This document shows, piece by piece, positions 52,958-62,117 of a stretch of DNA of 64,000 nt. The notes below the pieces were generated by a model, which saw only the letters and a program-made list of their open reading frames with translations, was not told where the DNA came from and made no database searches. The translations under genes and the position numbers were made by a program. The DNA comes from Gemmata massiliana (lineage in GTDB: Bacteria; Planctomycetota; Planctomycetia; Gemmatales; Gemmataceae): positions 409,575 to 473,574 of the forward strand of contig HG799463.1 of NCBI GenBank assembly GCA_000531095.1, written 5' to 3'. Positions within the stretch are counted from its first letter, which is position 1; the number at the start of each line of letters is the position of its first letter.

Positions 52958-55284
52958 CGGTGCCGTCGATCGTCCTCGGTTCCCCGCACTGGCTGATCCC
53001 CGCGGCCGCGCTGGTCGCGGTCGGGGTGGTCGCGGTCGTCTGGAGCTACGCCCGGCGCCCGAGTCGCCGGACGGTGGTCGCGGCCGCCCTCAAGTTGGTC
53101 GGGCTGACCGCGCTCGCGCTGTGTCTGGTGGAGCCGCTGCTGGTCGGTTCGCGCCCCCAACCTGGGGCGAACGTGTTCGTGGTGCTGGTCGATACCAGTC
53201 AGAGCCTCGGGGTTCGTGACGGTGATTCCGAGCGCACCCGGGCGGACTGGGTGCGGTCCCTGCTCGAAGCGAACGCGGGCTGGCGCGCGCGATTGGGCCA
53301 GGACTTCGACGTCCGGAACTTCGTGTTCGATACGCACCTCCGGGCCGCGGACGGGTTCGACACCGTCACGTTCGACGGGACCGCAACGTCGCTCCACACC
53401 GCGCTCGCGTCGGTCGCCGCACGGTACAAGGGGCGCCCGCTCGCCGGCGTGCTCCTCGTTAGCGACGGCAACGCCACCGACGCGGCCGACATCGACTGGG
53501 CCGCCCTTCCGCCCGTCTACCCCGTGCTCCCACCGAACCGCCCCGGCCCGCGCGATATCGCCGTCCGCCGCGTCACTCTCAACCAGACGAACTTCGAGGC
53601 CGCGCCCGTTGCCCTTCAAGCAGAAGTGACCGCGCACGGGTTCGCCGACCAAACTGTGATCGCCGTTGTAACCGACGAAGCCGGTAAAGAAGTCGTGCGG
53701 CAGCAAATGACCCCGGCGGGCGATACCGAAACGATCACGTTCCGCTTCCAACTGCGCCCGGAACGGGCCGGTATCGCGTTCTATCGCGTGTGCGCGCGGG
53801 CCGCAACCGAAATGGCCGCGCCGCCCGATGCCCCCTCCGTCGAACAGACGCTGGCGAACAACAGCCGGCTGGTCATGGTCGATCGCGGCGGCGGGCCGTA
53901 CCGGGTGCTGTACGTGTGCGGCCGACCGAACTGGGAGTTCAAGTACCTGCGGCGGGCCGTGGACGAAGACCCCGAGGTGCAGTTGGTCGGGCTGGTGCGG
54001 GTGGCGCGCCGGGAGCCGAAGTTCGACTTCCGCGACGGGCGGACCCAGGGGAACAACCAGTTGTTCCAGGGGTTCGAGCACCCGGACTCCGAGACCGCCG
54101 AACGGCGCGACCAACCGGTGCTCGTCCGTCTCGGCACACAGGACGCGACGGAACTCCGCGGCGGGTTCCCGCAAACTGCCGCGGACCTGTACCGCTACCA
54201 CGCGGTCGTTCTGGACGACCTCGAAGCCGCGTTCTTCACCCCGGACCAACAGCTCCTACTGCGGAACTTCGTCGCGCGGCGCGGGGGCGGGTTCCTGATG
54301 CTCGGCGGGCCGGACTCGTTCGCGTCCGGCAAGTACGACCGCACCCCGATCGGCGACCTGTTGCCCGTGTACCTCGACGGTCCACTTACCCCCACGGGGG
54401 GTGATTACAAACTGGCGCTCACGCGCGAGGGCTGGCTCCAGCCGTGGGTGCGGACCCGGAAGACGGAGGGCGAAGAGACCGCGCGGCTCAACGGTATGGC
54501 CGCGTTCCAAACGCTCAACGCGGTGGGTGCCCCCAAGCCCGGGGCCACGGTCCTGGCCCACGCACGCGACGCCGAGGGCCAGGCACTGCCCGCGCTGGTC
54601 GCGCAGCCGTTTGGTAAGGGGCGCGCGGCGGCGGTCCCGATCGGCGACGTGTGGCGCTGGGGGTTGCGGCGCGAGACCGCGACCGACGATTTCGAGCGCG
54701 CGTGGCGGCAAACGGTGCGCTGGCTGGTGGCCGACGTACCGGGCCGTGTGGAGATGCGAACGGCCCCGACCGCGGGCGCGGTGCCCGCCACCGAGGTGAC
54801 CGTCCGGGCCACGGACCCCGAGTACCTGCCGCTCGACAACGCGACCGTTTCGGTCCGGATCGTTCGGCCGGGACGGGACGAAATCACGCTGCCCGCCGAA
54901 CCCGCGTCCCGCGAGGCCGGAACGTACACGACGACCTTCGTCCCGCGGGAGCCGGGGGCGTACCGGGCGGTGGCAACGGTCACCGCGCCGGACGGGTCCG
55001 CGGTCGGTCGGCGCGAGACCGGCTGGTGCGTTCAGCCCGAGGCCGACGAGTTCGCGCGCCTGGAACCGAACCAAGAGCTATTGGAAGCCGTCGCGAGCCG
55101 CACGCGGGGCGAGCTGATCCCCGCGGACGGCCTGGACGGGTTCGTTGCCACCCTGCCCTCCCGGAAGGCGCCCAACATGGAAACCTGGACGGCCCCGCTG
55201 TGGCACCGGGGGTGGTACTTCCTGATCGCTGTATTCTGCCTCGTGGCCGAGTGGGGGCTGCGCCGCCGGGCGGGGCTGGCTTGA
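52954..55284 (+). CDS. Membrane vWA / glutamine amidotransferase-like protein (776 aa)
   Basis: Two membrane segments at the N-terminus (LIPAAALVAVGVVAVVWSY, LKLVGLTALALCLVEPLLV). A vWA domain has FVVLVDTSQSLGVRDGD (MIDAS near residue 77) and GVLLVSDGNATD. Then VLYVCGRPNWEFKYLRRAV, a class I glutamine amidotransferase-like segment (VLDDLEAAFFTPDQQLL, GGGFLMLGGPDSFASGKY) and beta-sandwich domains. A final membrane segment lies near the C-terminus (WYFLIAVFCLVAEWGLRRR). It overlaps the coiled-coil gene by four bases and is part of the same complex by context. Confidence 0.92.
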   Translation: MTVPSIVLGSPHWLIPAAALVAVGVVAVVWSYARRPSRRTVVAAALKLVGLTALALCLVEPLLVGSRPQPGANVFVVLVDTSQSLGVRDGDSERTRADWVRSLLEANAGWRARLGQDFDVRNFVFDTHLRAADGFDTVTFDGTATSLHTALASVAARYKGRPLAGVLLVSDGNATDAADIDWAALPPVYPVLPPNRPGPRDIAVRRVTLNQTNFEAAPVALQAEVTAHGFADQTVIAVVTDEAGKEVVRQQMTPAGDTETITFRFQLRPERAGIAFYRVCARAATEMAAPPDAPSVEQTLANNSRLVMVDRGGGPYRVLYVCGRPNWEFKYLRRAVDEDPEVQLVGLVRVARREPKFDFRDGRTQGNNQLFQGFEHPDSETAERRDQPVLVRLGTQDATELRGGFPQTAADLYRYHAVVLDDLEAAFFTPDQQLLLRNFVARRGGGFLMLGGPDSFASGKYDRTPIGDLLPVYLDGPLTPTGGDYKLALTREGWLQPWVRTRKTEGEETARLNGMAAFQTLNAVGAPKPGATVLAHARDAEGQALPALVAQPFGKGRAAAVPIGDVWRWGLRRETATDDFERAWRQTVRWLVADVPGRVEMRTAPTAGAVPATEVTVRATDPEYLPLDNATVSVRIVRPGRDEITLPAEPASREAGTYTTTFVPREPGAYRAVATVTAPDGSAVGRRETGWCVQPEADEFARLEPNQELLEAVASRTRGELIPADGLDGFVATLPSRKAPNMETWTAPLWHRGWYFLIAVFCLVAEWGLRRRAGLA

Positions 55285-55305
55285 GGTGTTAAGAGGGAAC
55301 AACCT

Positions 55306-56258
55306 GTGAGCGTGCCGTTCGCGATCGCGCTGGTATCGACACTTCTTGGCGCCGTCGACCGGCCCCAGGTGCTCGTCGTTGTCGGCGCGGAAGGAACGCC
55401 GGAGTACGGCGCGACCTTTCAGAAGTGGTCCGCGCTATGGGAAGCGGCGGCCAAGAAGGGAGGCGCGGGGTTCGTGTGCATCGGCCGGGACGCCACAACT
55501 ACCCCTTCGGACCACGACCGATTCCGCACGTTCCTGGCTGAAGCACCGCGCGTCGGCTCCGCCCCGCTCTGGGTCGTACTCATCGGGCACGGAACCGACG
55601 ACGGGCGCGAGGCGCGGTTCAACCTCCGCGGCCCGGACGTGACGGCCAAGGAACTGCGGAGTGGCTCGAACCGGTGAAGCGCCCGGTCGCGGTGGTGAAC
55701 TGCACCTCGGCGAGCGCGGCGTTCATCAACCACCTGTCCGGCCCGGGGCGCGTGGTCGTCACCGCCACCCGGAGCGGGAGCGAGTCGAGCTACGCGCGGT
55801 TCGGCGGGTACCTGGCCGAAGCGATCGGCTCCCCGGCAGCCGATTTGGACAAGGACGGTCAGGTGTCGCTCCTGGAAGCGTTTCTGACCGCCGCCGACCG
55901 GGTGCGCGAGTTCTACCGCGGCGAGGGCCGGCTCGCTACCGAGCACCCGCTGCTCGACGACAACGGGGACAAACTCGGCTCCCCGGCCGACTGGTTCCAG
56001 GGGGTGCGCGCGGTGCGGCGCGCGAAGGACGGCGCGGCCGTGGACGGCACCCGCGCCCACCAGTGGCACCTGATCCCGAGCGCCAGGGAACGGGCGCTCC
56101 CGGTGAGCGTCCGGGTGCGGCGCGACGAACTGGAACTCGCGCTCGCCACCCTGCGCGACCAGAAGGACCGGCTCAGCGAGGACGAGTATTACGACCGCGT
56201 CGAGAAACTCATGGTCGAACTGGCCCGCTTGTACGCCGGGGCAAAGCCGGCGCCGTAA
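55306..56258 (+). CDS. C13/caspase-like cysteine peptidase, frameshifted in this sequence
   Basis: Joined product about 317 residues. Signal peptide at residues 1-17 (PFAIALVSTLLGA). LWVVLIGHGTDDGREARFNL holds the probable catalytic His (near 95) and VAVVNCTSASAAFINHL the probable Cys (near 133), the order seen in C13/legumain- and caspase-like clan CD peptidases. DLDKDGQVSLLEAF (near 185) is EF-hand-like, so calcium may matter. The frames join around 55656: one added G turns LRSGSNR into LAEWLEPVKRPV. It starts 21 bases after the vWA/GATase gene and is probably the last gene of the operon. Confidence 0.8.
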
Positions 56259-56320
56259 GCCGGACGCACTGCTCCAAGTGGAGAAGTAGCCCCGCGAAAG
56301 CACCGCTAGGCGGCAGAGTT

Positions 56321-57052
56321 TCACGACTTCTCCTTGAGGCGGTCCAGGGCTTCCTTGGCCATCTTGGTCGGCTGCGCGTCGGGGTGGCCCGTCGCGAGAT
56401 CCTTCAGGAGCGCCACCGCGTCCGGGGTGCCGAAGAACTCCAGCAGGGCGACGGCTCGAACGGCCCGGGTCCACTTCTTCTTGGGGCAGTCCACGTGCTC
56501 CCCGACGTTCAGCTTCTCGATCCGGTGTTCGGCCCACCACGAACCCTCGGCCTGGAAGCAGTACCCGTCGCCCTGTCGGACCGCCCGGAACGTGACCGGC
56601 TTGTTCGCCAGGTACTTGTCCAGGAACTCCAGGCTCCGCCCGCTGAGAACCGTGACCAACCGCTGCCGGGCCGGGGACTCGGTCACCTGGTCCATCAGGT
56701 CCACCAGCCCGGTCGCGATCCGCGGGTCCAGGTACTCCAGTTCGTAAAACGCGGCTTTCCACACCGCGTCTTTCTCACTCCCCAGGTCCGTCAGTAGTTG
56801 TTTGAGCCGGTCCTTGCTGAGCTTCAGCGGCTTCAGGTGCTCGCGCAGATACGGGACCGCGTCCTTCGGGCGCCCGGCGAGCGCGAGCAGGGCCTTGGAC
56901 GCGGCCGGCTCGTCCTTTTCCAGGTCCGCCCAGTGCGCGTCCAGCACTTTGCGCACGGCGGCGGGGTCACTGGGAACCGGGGCGGCCGGGGCGCTGACGA
57001 ACACCCCGAGCAGCACGACCCACGCGGCCAGAACCAACAGCGAGCGACGCAT
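56321..57052 (-). CDS. Secreted HEAT-like hypothetical protein (243 aa)
   Basis: Signal peptide at residues 1-24 (LLVLAAWVVLLGVFVSAPAA). The mature part is helical with HEAT-like repeats: VRKVLDAHWADLEKDEPAA, AVPYLREHLKPLKLSKDRL, IATGLVDLMDQVTESPARQ, RAVALLEFFGTPDAVALL. Planctomycetes often encode such proteins whose LLxxLG-D segments resemble WD40-associated 'PBS lyase HEAT-like' proteins. GGGGGA lies six bases before the ATG. It converges on the long operon; only 62 bases separate the stops. Confidence 0.85.
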   Translation of the reverse strand: MRRSLLVLAAWVVLLGVFVSAPAAPVPSDPAAVRKVLDAHWADLEKDEPAASKALLALAGRPKDAVPYLREHLKPLKLSKDRLKQLLTDLGSEKDAVWKAAFYELEYLDPRIATGLVDLMDQVTESPARQRLVTVLSGRSLEFLDKYLANKPVTFRAVRQGDGYCFQAEGSWWAEHRIEKLNVGEHVDCPKKKWTRAVRAVALLEFFGTPDAVALLKDLATGHPDAQPTKMAKEALDRLKEKS

Positions 57053-57165
57053 CGGTGATCCCCCGTTAGAAGGAAATATCCTACCGGACGTCGCTCCGAT
57101 CATTCCGTTTCAATTGGGGCGCTCGAACTGTTGGCGCGGACCGGTGCCGCGCGCCCTCTGGCGCA

Positions 57166-57395
57166 GTTAACATTTGCTAACATCTCGGGACCACGCCTCC
57201 CGCGCCCTCATTTTGCCCGGGGAAAACGCTGTTTCTCCCTCGCGCCGGCTAACATTCGTACTCGCCCGCCCCTTACTCCCTCCCGCGCCTCACGTGCGCG
57301 AGCACTCAACGCCGGCTCCGCGCGCACTCCCTCCGCGCCGGGCATTATACCCACACGCTGCATGCGCTATCAAGTCCACTAGTGGAAATAAAAAC
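57166..57395 (-). repeat. Element B with internal promoter, copy 3 (reverse orientation)
   Basis: On the minus strand: TTTCCACTAGTGGAC, TTGATA (57368-57373), 18-bp spacer, TATAAT (57344-57349) then GCCCGGCGCGGAGGG, about 85 bases, GAATGTTAGCCGGCGC, GTTTTCCCCGGGCAAAATGA, GTGGTCCCGAGATGTTAGCA and AATGTTAAC. This copy is the closest to the one at 27290 in its second half. Confidence 0.8.
57344..57373 (-). promoter_or_regulatory. Sigma70-like promoter inside element B, copy 3
   Basis: TTGATA - 18 bp - TATAAT on the minus strand. It points toward the secreted HEAT-like gene that starts at 57052. Confidence 0.68.
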
Positions 57396-57437
57396 AAAAT
57401 TATTTGAGGCGGCGCGAGACGGGCGATGTGCAGAAGA

Positions 57438-57521
57438 TTTCACCGCAGAGGGCGCGAGAGGGCGCGGAGAAGAAGCCGAGCCACTCGTGCCTTTCCTCCG
57501 CGCCCTCTGCGGTGAAATCCC
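57438..57521. repeat. TTTCACCGCAGAGG mirrored pair (hairpin)
   Basis: ATTTCACCGCAGAGGGCGCG and CGCGCCCTCTGCGGTGAAAT face each other about 45 bases apart. It is upstream of element B in the element's own orientation, as at 41028-41100. Its right half is shared with 59646-59676 as part of a larger duplication. Confidence 0.8.
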
Positions 57522-57526
57522 CATTC

Positions 57527-57723
57527 TCATGTGAAGAAGTCGACCAGGCTCTGCGGCGCGCCCGCGCCAAAGAGATCCTCGAGGGCGCCTTGCGCGGCCA
57601 CCGACGCGCTGCGGGGAAAGAGTTCCCGTTCATACGCGACGAGCGCGGCTTCAATGTCCCCTGGGTTGGCGGCGATGGCCCTCCCGAGTTCGGCACCGTC
57701 GAACATGGCGAGGTTGGCCCCTT
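57527..57723 (-). pseudogene. Truncated duplicate of the FAD monooxygenase C-terminus
   Basis: About 228 bases (57496-57723) match 59646-59873 with roughly 11 differences counted by eye (about 95%). The reading frame is intact for the last 65 codons (GANLAMFDGAELGRAIAANP ... GAPQSLVDFFT, stop at 57527). Only two residues differ from the intact gene, so most changes are silent. The N-terminal five-sixths of the gene are missing; unrelated sequence begins at 57724. Confidence 0.88.
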
Positions 57724-57965
57724 ACTGCGCGCCGGCCCAGTGCCAACTGAGTAACGGCCACGCCAACCGCCAGGAGAATCCCGATGCGCGCCGGCGTTCC
57801 ATACCAAGTATCGAACGGGGTGAGTGCTACCCCGCCGTAGAAGCTCATTTCGACGGCGGGCAGACGCGCGACAGCGATCAGAACCGCAACGACGCACCCC
57901 AGTTGCAAAATCGCGGTCAATCGCCCCGGGCACTGACGCCACTCTGTGACGCGCTCACCCTCCAC
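57724..57965 (-). CDS. Possible truncated membrane protein, low confidence
   Basis: From a GTG at 57965 the minus strand reads VTEWRQCPGRLTAILQLGCV, VAVLIAVARLPAVEMSFYGG, TPARIGILLAVGVAVTQLAL: two good hydrophobic helices in about 70 residues. At 57724 the frame runs out of phase into the duplicated monooxygenase tail. It may be the start of a small membrane protein cut by the duplication, or a chance frame. No clear ribosome site is present. Confidence 0.3.
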
Positions 57966-58360
57966 CTGAAGCGCAGCCGTAGCCGCTCACGATACAAACC
58001 AGGCGAAGGGGCGTTGACCTCCCGAGCATCGAGTAACGCTCTGGCAACTGGGCGAGCGATCGGGCGCCGGCTCCTCTCTACACTCTGGAAACGATCTAAG
58101 TGACGGACCCTTCCGGCGGGATGGTCGAAAAGCACCCCATCGGGAACAATCGGGGTTATAGGCACAGTAACGGTTTGCGCGCACGCAGAGCGCAAAATAC
58201 CCTGCCTTCAGTGGAACGATGAAGCACTTTGAAGTGCGAGCGGACTCGTTTGTGGGGAATGGCGGCAGCAGGCCAATTTTCGATTGAATGTCACGTCCGA
58301 TCATTTACCATATTGAACGTGTTCAATTCCTCTCCCTCTGGACTGCAATCGGGAGCAACA
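57966..58360. other. Intergenic upstream of the 13-repeat LRR gene
   Basis: No gene or repeat recognised. AT-richer sequence near 58290-58335 (CATTTACCATATTGAACG) may hold the promoter of the LRR gene. Confidence 0.4.
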
Positions 58361-59467
58361 ATGTTCCGGATCTCGGCACTCATTCTGACCGCATCGGCCC
58401 TGTGCCCGTGTTCCCCGGTTCGAGCCGACGACGCCGAAGACAAGGCCCTCGCGCTCGTCAAGAAGCTCGGCGGGAAGGTAACCCGCGACGAGAGCGTACC
58501 CGACAAACCGGTCATCGCGGTCGATCTGAGCCGCACGAAAGTGACGGACGCGGGGCTCAAAGAGTTCACCGCGCTCAAGAACCTCACCACACTCCACCTG
58601 GGTTACACTCCGGTAACGGACGCGGGCCTCAAAGAACTCGCCGCGCTCAAGAAACTCACCTCCCTCGACCTGAGTCGCACGAAAGTGACGGACGCGGGCC
58701 TCAAGGAACTCGCCGCACTCAAGAGCCTCACCACACTCCAACTGGGTGGCACGCAGGTAACGGACACGGGCCTCAAGGAACTCGCCACACTCAAGAGCCT
58801 CACCACACTACAACTGAACGTCACTCCGGTAACGGATGCGGGCCTCAAGGAGCTCACCGCGCTCAAGAACCTCACCACACTCCAACTGGGTGGCACGTCG
58901 GTAACGGACGCGGGGCTCAAAGAAATCAACGGGCTGACCAAACTCACCACACTCCACCTGGGTACCACAAAGATAACGGACGCGGGGCTTAAGGAACTCG
59001 CCACACTCAAGAACCTCACCACACTCCAACTGAACGTCACTCCGGTAACGGATGCGGGCCTCAAGGAACTCGCCGCGCTCAACAACCTCACCACACTCTA
59101 CCTGAATTCCACGAAGGTGACGGACGCCGGGCTCAAGGAAATCGCTGCACTCAAGAACCTCACCACACTCCACCTGGGTGGCACGAAAGTAACTGATGCG
59201 AGGCTCAAGGAACTCAAGGGGCTGACCAAACTCACCGTTCTGACCCTCAACCACACGCAGGTAACAGACGAGGGGCTCAAGGAAATCGCCGCACTCGAGA
59301 GCCTCACGGCACTCGACCTGAGCCGCACGCAGGTAACGGACGCGGGGTTCAAGGAAATCGCCGCACTCAAGAGCCTCGCCACACTCTACCTGTTCGGCAC
59401 GAAGGTAACGGACGAGGGGCTCAAGGAAATCAAATCGGCGTTGCCGAAATGCTCTATCTCAAAGTGA
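58361..59467 (+). CDS. Exported leucine-rich-repeat protein, thirteen repeats (368 aa)
   Basis: Signal peptide at residues 1-21 (ISALILTASALCPCSPVRA) followed by DDAEDKALALVKKLG. Thirteen consecutive 24-residue repeats of the type LTTLxLGGTKVTDAGLKELA fill residues 50-361, and the end is SALPKCSISK. GGAG lies six bases before the ATG at 58361. The repeats are 72-bp units that are very alike at the DNA level, which allows rapid gain and loss of units. It is a paralogue of the five-repeat protein at 34451-34981. Probably periplasmic or surface-bound protein-binding scaffold. Confidence 0.93.
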   Translation: MFRISALILTASALCPCSPVRADDAEDKALALVKKLGGKVTRDESVPDKPVIAVDLSRTKVTDAGLKEFTALKNLTTLHLGYTPVTDAGLKELAALKKLTSLDLSRTKVTDAGLKELAALKSLTTLQLGGTQVTDTGLKELATLKSLTTLQLNVTPVTDAGLKELTALKNLTTLQLGGTSVTDAGLKEINGLTKLTTLHLGTTKITDAGLKELATLKNLTTLQLNVTPVTDAGLKELAALNNLTTLYLNSTKVTDAGLKEIAALKNLTTLHLGGTKVTDARLKELKGLTKLTVLTLNHTQVTDEGLKEIAALESLTALDLSRTQVTDAGFKEIAALKSLATLYLFGTKVTDEGLKEIKSALPKCSISK

Positions 59468-59633
59468 TCGTGTAAGCGGGCCTTACCGGACTTTCTCTTC
59501 ACGCCCTTCTCGTGCTAGCATGTACACTTATCACGAGAGTACATGCCGAAGCGGAAGGGCGAGCCCAAGCCTCAAGGGACTGGCACGAAAAAGCAGAGCA
59601 GAACCAAAACAATGCTCGCGACCGCACTTCCCG

Positions 59634-59667
59634 TTCCTCTGCGCTCTCCGCGCCCTCTGCGGTGAAA
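59634..59667. repeat. TTTCACCGCAGAGG dispersed repeat, single unit
   Basis: TCCTCTGCGCTCTCCGCGCC then CTCTGCGGTGAAAT, ten bases from the stop of the monooxygenase gene. It is the same unit as at 27533, 41028 and 57438. Confidence 0.72.
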
Positions 59668-59676
59668 TCCCCATTC

Positions 59677-60780
59677 TCATGTGAAGAAGTCGACCAGGGT
59701 CTGCGGTGCGCCCGCGCCGAAGAGATCTTCGAGGGCGCCTTGCGCGGCCACCGACGCGCTGCGGGGAAAGAGTTCCCGTTCATACGCGCCGAGCGCGGCT
59801 TCGATGTCGCCGGGATTGGCGGCGATCGCCCTCCCGAGTTCGGCCCCGTCGAACATGGCGAGGTTGGCCCCTTCGCCGTTCGGGGCCATCAGGTGCGCCG
59901 CATCGCCGACCAGCGTCACGCCGGGCACACGCGCCCAACTGTGCCCGGCGGGTAGCGCGTAAATGGCACGCGGCACGGGGGCGGTATCACTTTCGGTGAT
60001 GAGCGCCGTCAGTTCGGGCGCCCAGCCATCGAATTCTTCGGCGACGCGGGCCAGGGCGGTCGCCCGGTCCGAAAAATCGATGCCGTCGACCCACTCACGC
60101 GGCTTGCGCAAGATCACGTATGCGTGCAACACACCGTTGGGCTCGCGGTGCGCGAAAATGCCCTTCCCCTCCACCGGCACCATCATCGAGCCGCCGCCGA
60201 CGGCCACCGCGCTCGCCGGATATCGGTTGTCACTGTCAAACAAGTAGGTATCAACAAATGTTGTGCCGGTATACGCCGGTTTCGTCTCGGAAAGGAGCGG
60301 GCGAACCTTCGACCACGCGCCGTCGGCCCCTACGAGGAGTTCGGACGTCACCGTCGAGCCGTCGGCGAAGGTCACCAAATGCCGCCCGCCACCGAGCGCG
60401 GACACCGCCGCGACCTTGTGGCCCCAGCGGACCGCGTCGGCGGGAAGTGATTCGAGCAGAATCCGCCGCAGCTCTCCGCGCGGCACCTCGGGGCGCCCGC
60501 CGGTGCCGTCGTCGGGTTGATCGAACAGGACCGTGCCGTCCGTGCCGAGCACCCGCGTCGCCTGCCCCCCGGGGTGGATGATTTCGCGGAACTGTTCAAA
60601 AAGCCCCGCCGCCTTGAATGCGACCTGCCCGTCGTTCTCGTGGATGTCGAGCATGCCCCCCTGCCCTCTCGCGTTTACAGAGGGTTCCGCTTCGTAGACC
60701 GTCGCCGGGATGCCGTGCACGCGGAGGACGCGCGCGAGTACCAGCCCGCCGAGTCCGGCGCCGATGATCGTAACATTCAT
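59677..60780 (-). CDS. FAD-dependent monooxygenase, TetX-like (367 aa)
   Basis: The N-terminal Rossmann motif is IIGAGLGGLVLARVLRVHG (G-x-G-x-x-G near residues 7-12) with the acidic end of the second strand in VYEAE. GGMLDIHENDGQVAF and VGADGAWSKVRPLL are typical of class A flavoprotein monooxygenases of the TetX/PHBH group. The second FAD motif is GVTLVGDAAHLMAPNGEGAN (near 295-315). AAAGGA six to eight bases upstream supports 60780. It is divergent from an AraC-type regulator 123 bases away, which probably controls it. A tail fragment of a second copy lies at 57527-57723. The substrate is unknown; antibiotic inactivation is possible but unproven. Confidence 0.93.
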   Translation of the reverse strand: MNVTIIGAGLGGLVLARVLRVHGIPATVYEAEPSVNARGQGGMLDIHENDGQVAFKAAGLFEQFREIIHPGGQATRVLGTDGTVLFDQPDDGTGGRPEVPRGELRRILLESLPADAVRWGHKVAAVSALGGGRHLVTFADGSTVTSELLVGADGAWSKVRPLLSETKPAYTGTTFVDTYLFDSDNRYPASAVAVGGGSMMVPVEGKGIFAHREPNGVLHAYVILRKPREWVDGIDFSDRATALARVAEEFDGWAPELTALITESDTAPVPRAIYALPAGHSWARVPGVTLVGDAAHLMAPNGEGANLAMFDGAELGRAIAANPGDIEAALGAYERELFPRSASVAAQGALEDLFGAGAPQTLVDFFT

Positions 60781-60903
60781 CCTGATTCCTTTCGCAGTCG
60801 CTGGGTATGTTGGAGGATACGCCGTCTCCTTCGTGGCCGCATCAGGACAGTCCGCCAACTTGTATCGAAATCCGGTCAGCGATGTGCGCGGCGTTTTTGG
60901 GGA

Positions 60904-61815
60904 ATGCTGGCGATGAAGATGATGCACAAGAGCGACGAGCGCCTCGACCCCGACCGGGTGCCCCGGCCGGTGATGGCGTTCGGGGTCACCGCCGACTCAC
61001 TGACGGGCGGGCTGGAAAAGGAGGCTCACGAGCACCGCAAGGGGCAACTGATCTACATGACGCGCGGCGTGGCGACGTGCGAGGTGGCTCAGGGCTTATG
61101 GATCGTACCGCCGCAATGCGCCGTCTGGGTTCCCGGCGGCACGCGGCACAGTGCCAAAGGGGTCGGGGCGATCGAGTGCTACAGCCTGTTCGTGGACGCG
61201 GCCCGCGCCCGGAACATGCCGGACGCCTGTTGCACGGTTTCCGTCTCGCCCCTGCTGCGCGAACTGCTCCTCCGCTGCGCCAAACTTCCCACGCTGTACC
61301 CCGTTCGGGGAGCGGAATCGCGTTTGGTGGCGGTGCTGCTCGATGAACTCGCCGCCGCGCCCGTGGAGAAATTGCACCTCCCGATGCCCTCGGACGGCGG
61401 CTTGCGGAAGATTGCCGACGGGCTGACGGCCGACCCGTCCGACCGGGCAACGGCGCAGGAATGGGCGGAGCACATCGGGGTCAGCGAGCGCACGCTCCGG
61501 AGGCAAGTGCTCCAGGAGACGGGCATGAGCTTCGGCCGCTGGCGCCAGCAGCTCCACATCATCCTGGCGCTGCAATGGCTCTCGCAGGGGGGGTCCGTTC
61601 AATCGGTGGCCACCGACCTGGGCTACGAAAGCGCGAGCAGTTTCGTCTTCATGTTCCGCAAGGCCCTCGGCACCTCCCCGGCTCGATACATGGCGCAGAG
61701 ACTCGCGGGCGCGCCAACCGCGCCCACCTCGAATGACAGCCGCAAGGCGCCCAATAACCGGGGCAGAACGGCACGCAGAAAAAGACCGCTGGGCGCGACT
61801 CGATCACGTCGCTGA
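60904..61815 (+). CDS. AraC-family transcriptional regulator (303 aa)
   Basis: The N-terminal cupin-type sensing domain (residues 25-120) has HEHRKGQLIYMTRGVATCEV and WIVPPQCAVWVPGGTRHSAK, as in AraC proteins with an AraC_binding cupin. The C-terminal double helix-turn-helix (about residues 185-270) has TAQEWAEHIGVSERTLRRQV, and the signature VATDLGYESASSFVFMFRKA followed by LGTSPARYM. A basic tail of about 30 residues follows. It is divergent from the FAD monooxygenase, so local control of that gene is likely. The first ATG is used; 60913 is an equally good start. Confidence 0.94.
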   Translation: MLAMKMMHKSDERLDPDRVPRPVMAFGVTADSLTGGLEKEAHEHRKGQLIYMTRGVATCEVAQGLWIVPPQCAVWVPGGTRHSAKGVGAIECYSLFVDAARARNMPDACCTVSVSPLLRELLLRCAKLPTLYPVRGAESRLVAVLLDELAAAPVEKLHLPMPSDGGLRKIADGLTADPSDRATAQEWAEHIGVSERTLRRQVLQETGMSFGRWRQQLHIILALQWLSQGGSVQSVATDLGYESASSFVFMFRKALGTSPARYMAQRLAGAPTAPTSNDSRKAPNNRGRTARRKRPLGATRSRR

Positions 61816-61934
61816 TACGGCGAGCGAACGTAAGTCGCGTCGAGCGATCCGTCTCGCACTATCGGTGGGAGCGGGAGGAGCGGGTCGGTGGCGAGTTCGA
61901 GTACACGATCGCGACCGTCGACGGCAACCGGTTC

Positions 61935-62117
61935 GTGTTCGATGTCCGCACCGGCGAAGTGGTCTCCGCGTCTCGGACGGGGCGCGTGTCCCGATGGGGC
62001 CGGTGGATTGTACTCGGCGCGGTCCCCGTTGCGGCAATCGCATGGTTGGCTCGGCGTCGCGCGCGGGTGGGGCGGGCAGGCACCGAGCCGGTTGCTACGC
62101 CGGCCCCGGCCGCGTAA
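61935..62117 (+). CDS. Possible small membrane protein, low confidence
   Basis: From a GTG the frame reads VFDVRTGEVVSASRTGRVSR then a hydrophobic segment WIVLGAVPVAAIAWLARRR and ends TPAPAA. Upstream in the same frame HYRWEREERVGGEFEYTIAT looks protein-like, but no ATG or ribosome site occurs before it, so the true start is uncertain. It may be a decayed gene. Confidence 0.35.
   Translation: MFDVRTGEVVSASRTGRVSRWGRWIVLGAVPVAAIAWLARRRARVGRAGTEPVATPAPAA

Noticed and set aside
58550-59420. Regular 72-bp periodicity that could look like a repeat array or CRISPR
   Set aside because: The units are in frame, code for LRRs without interruption and have no unique spacers, so it is protein repeat coding.
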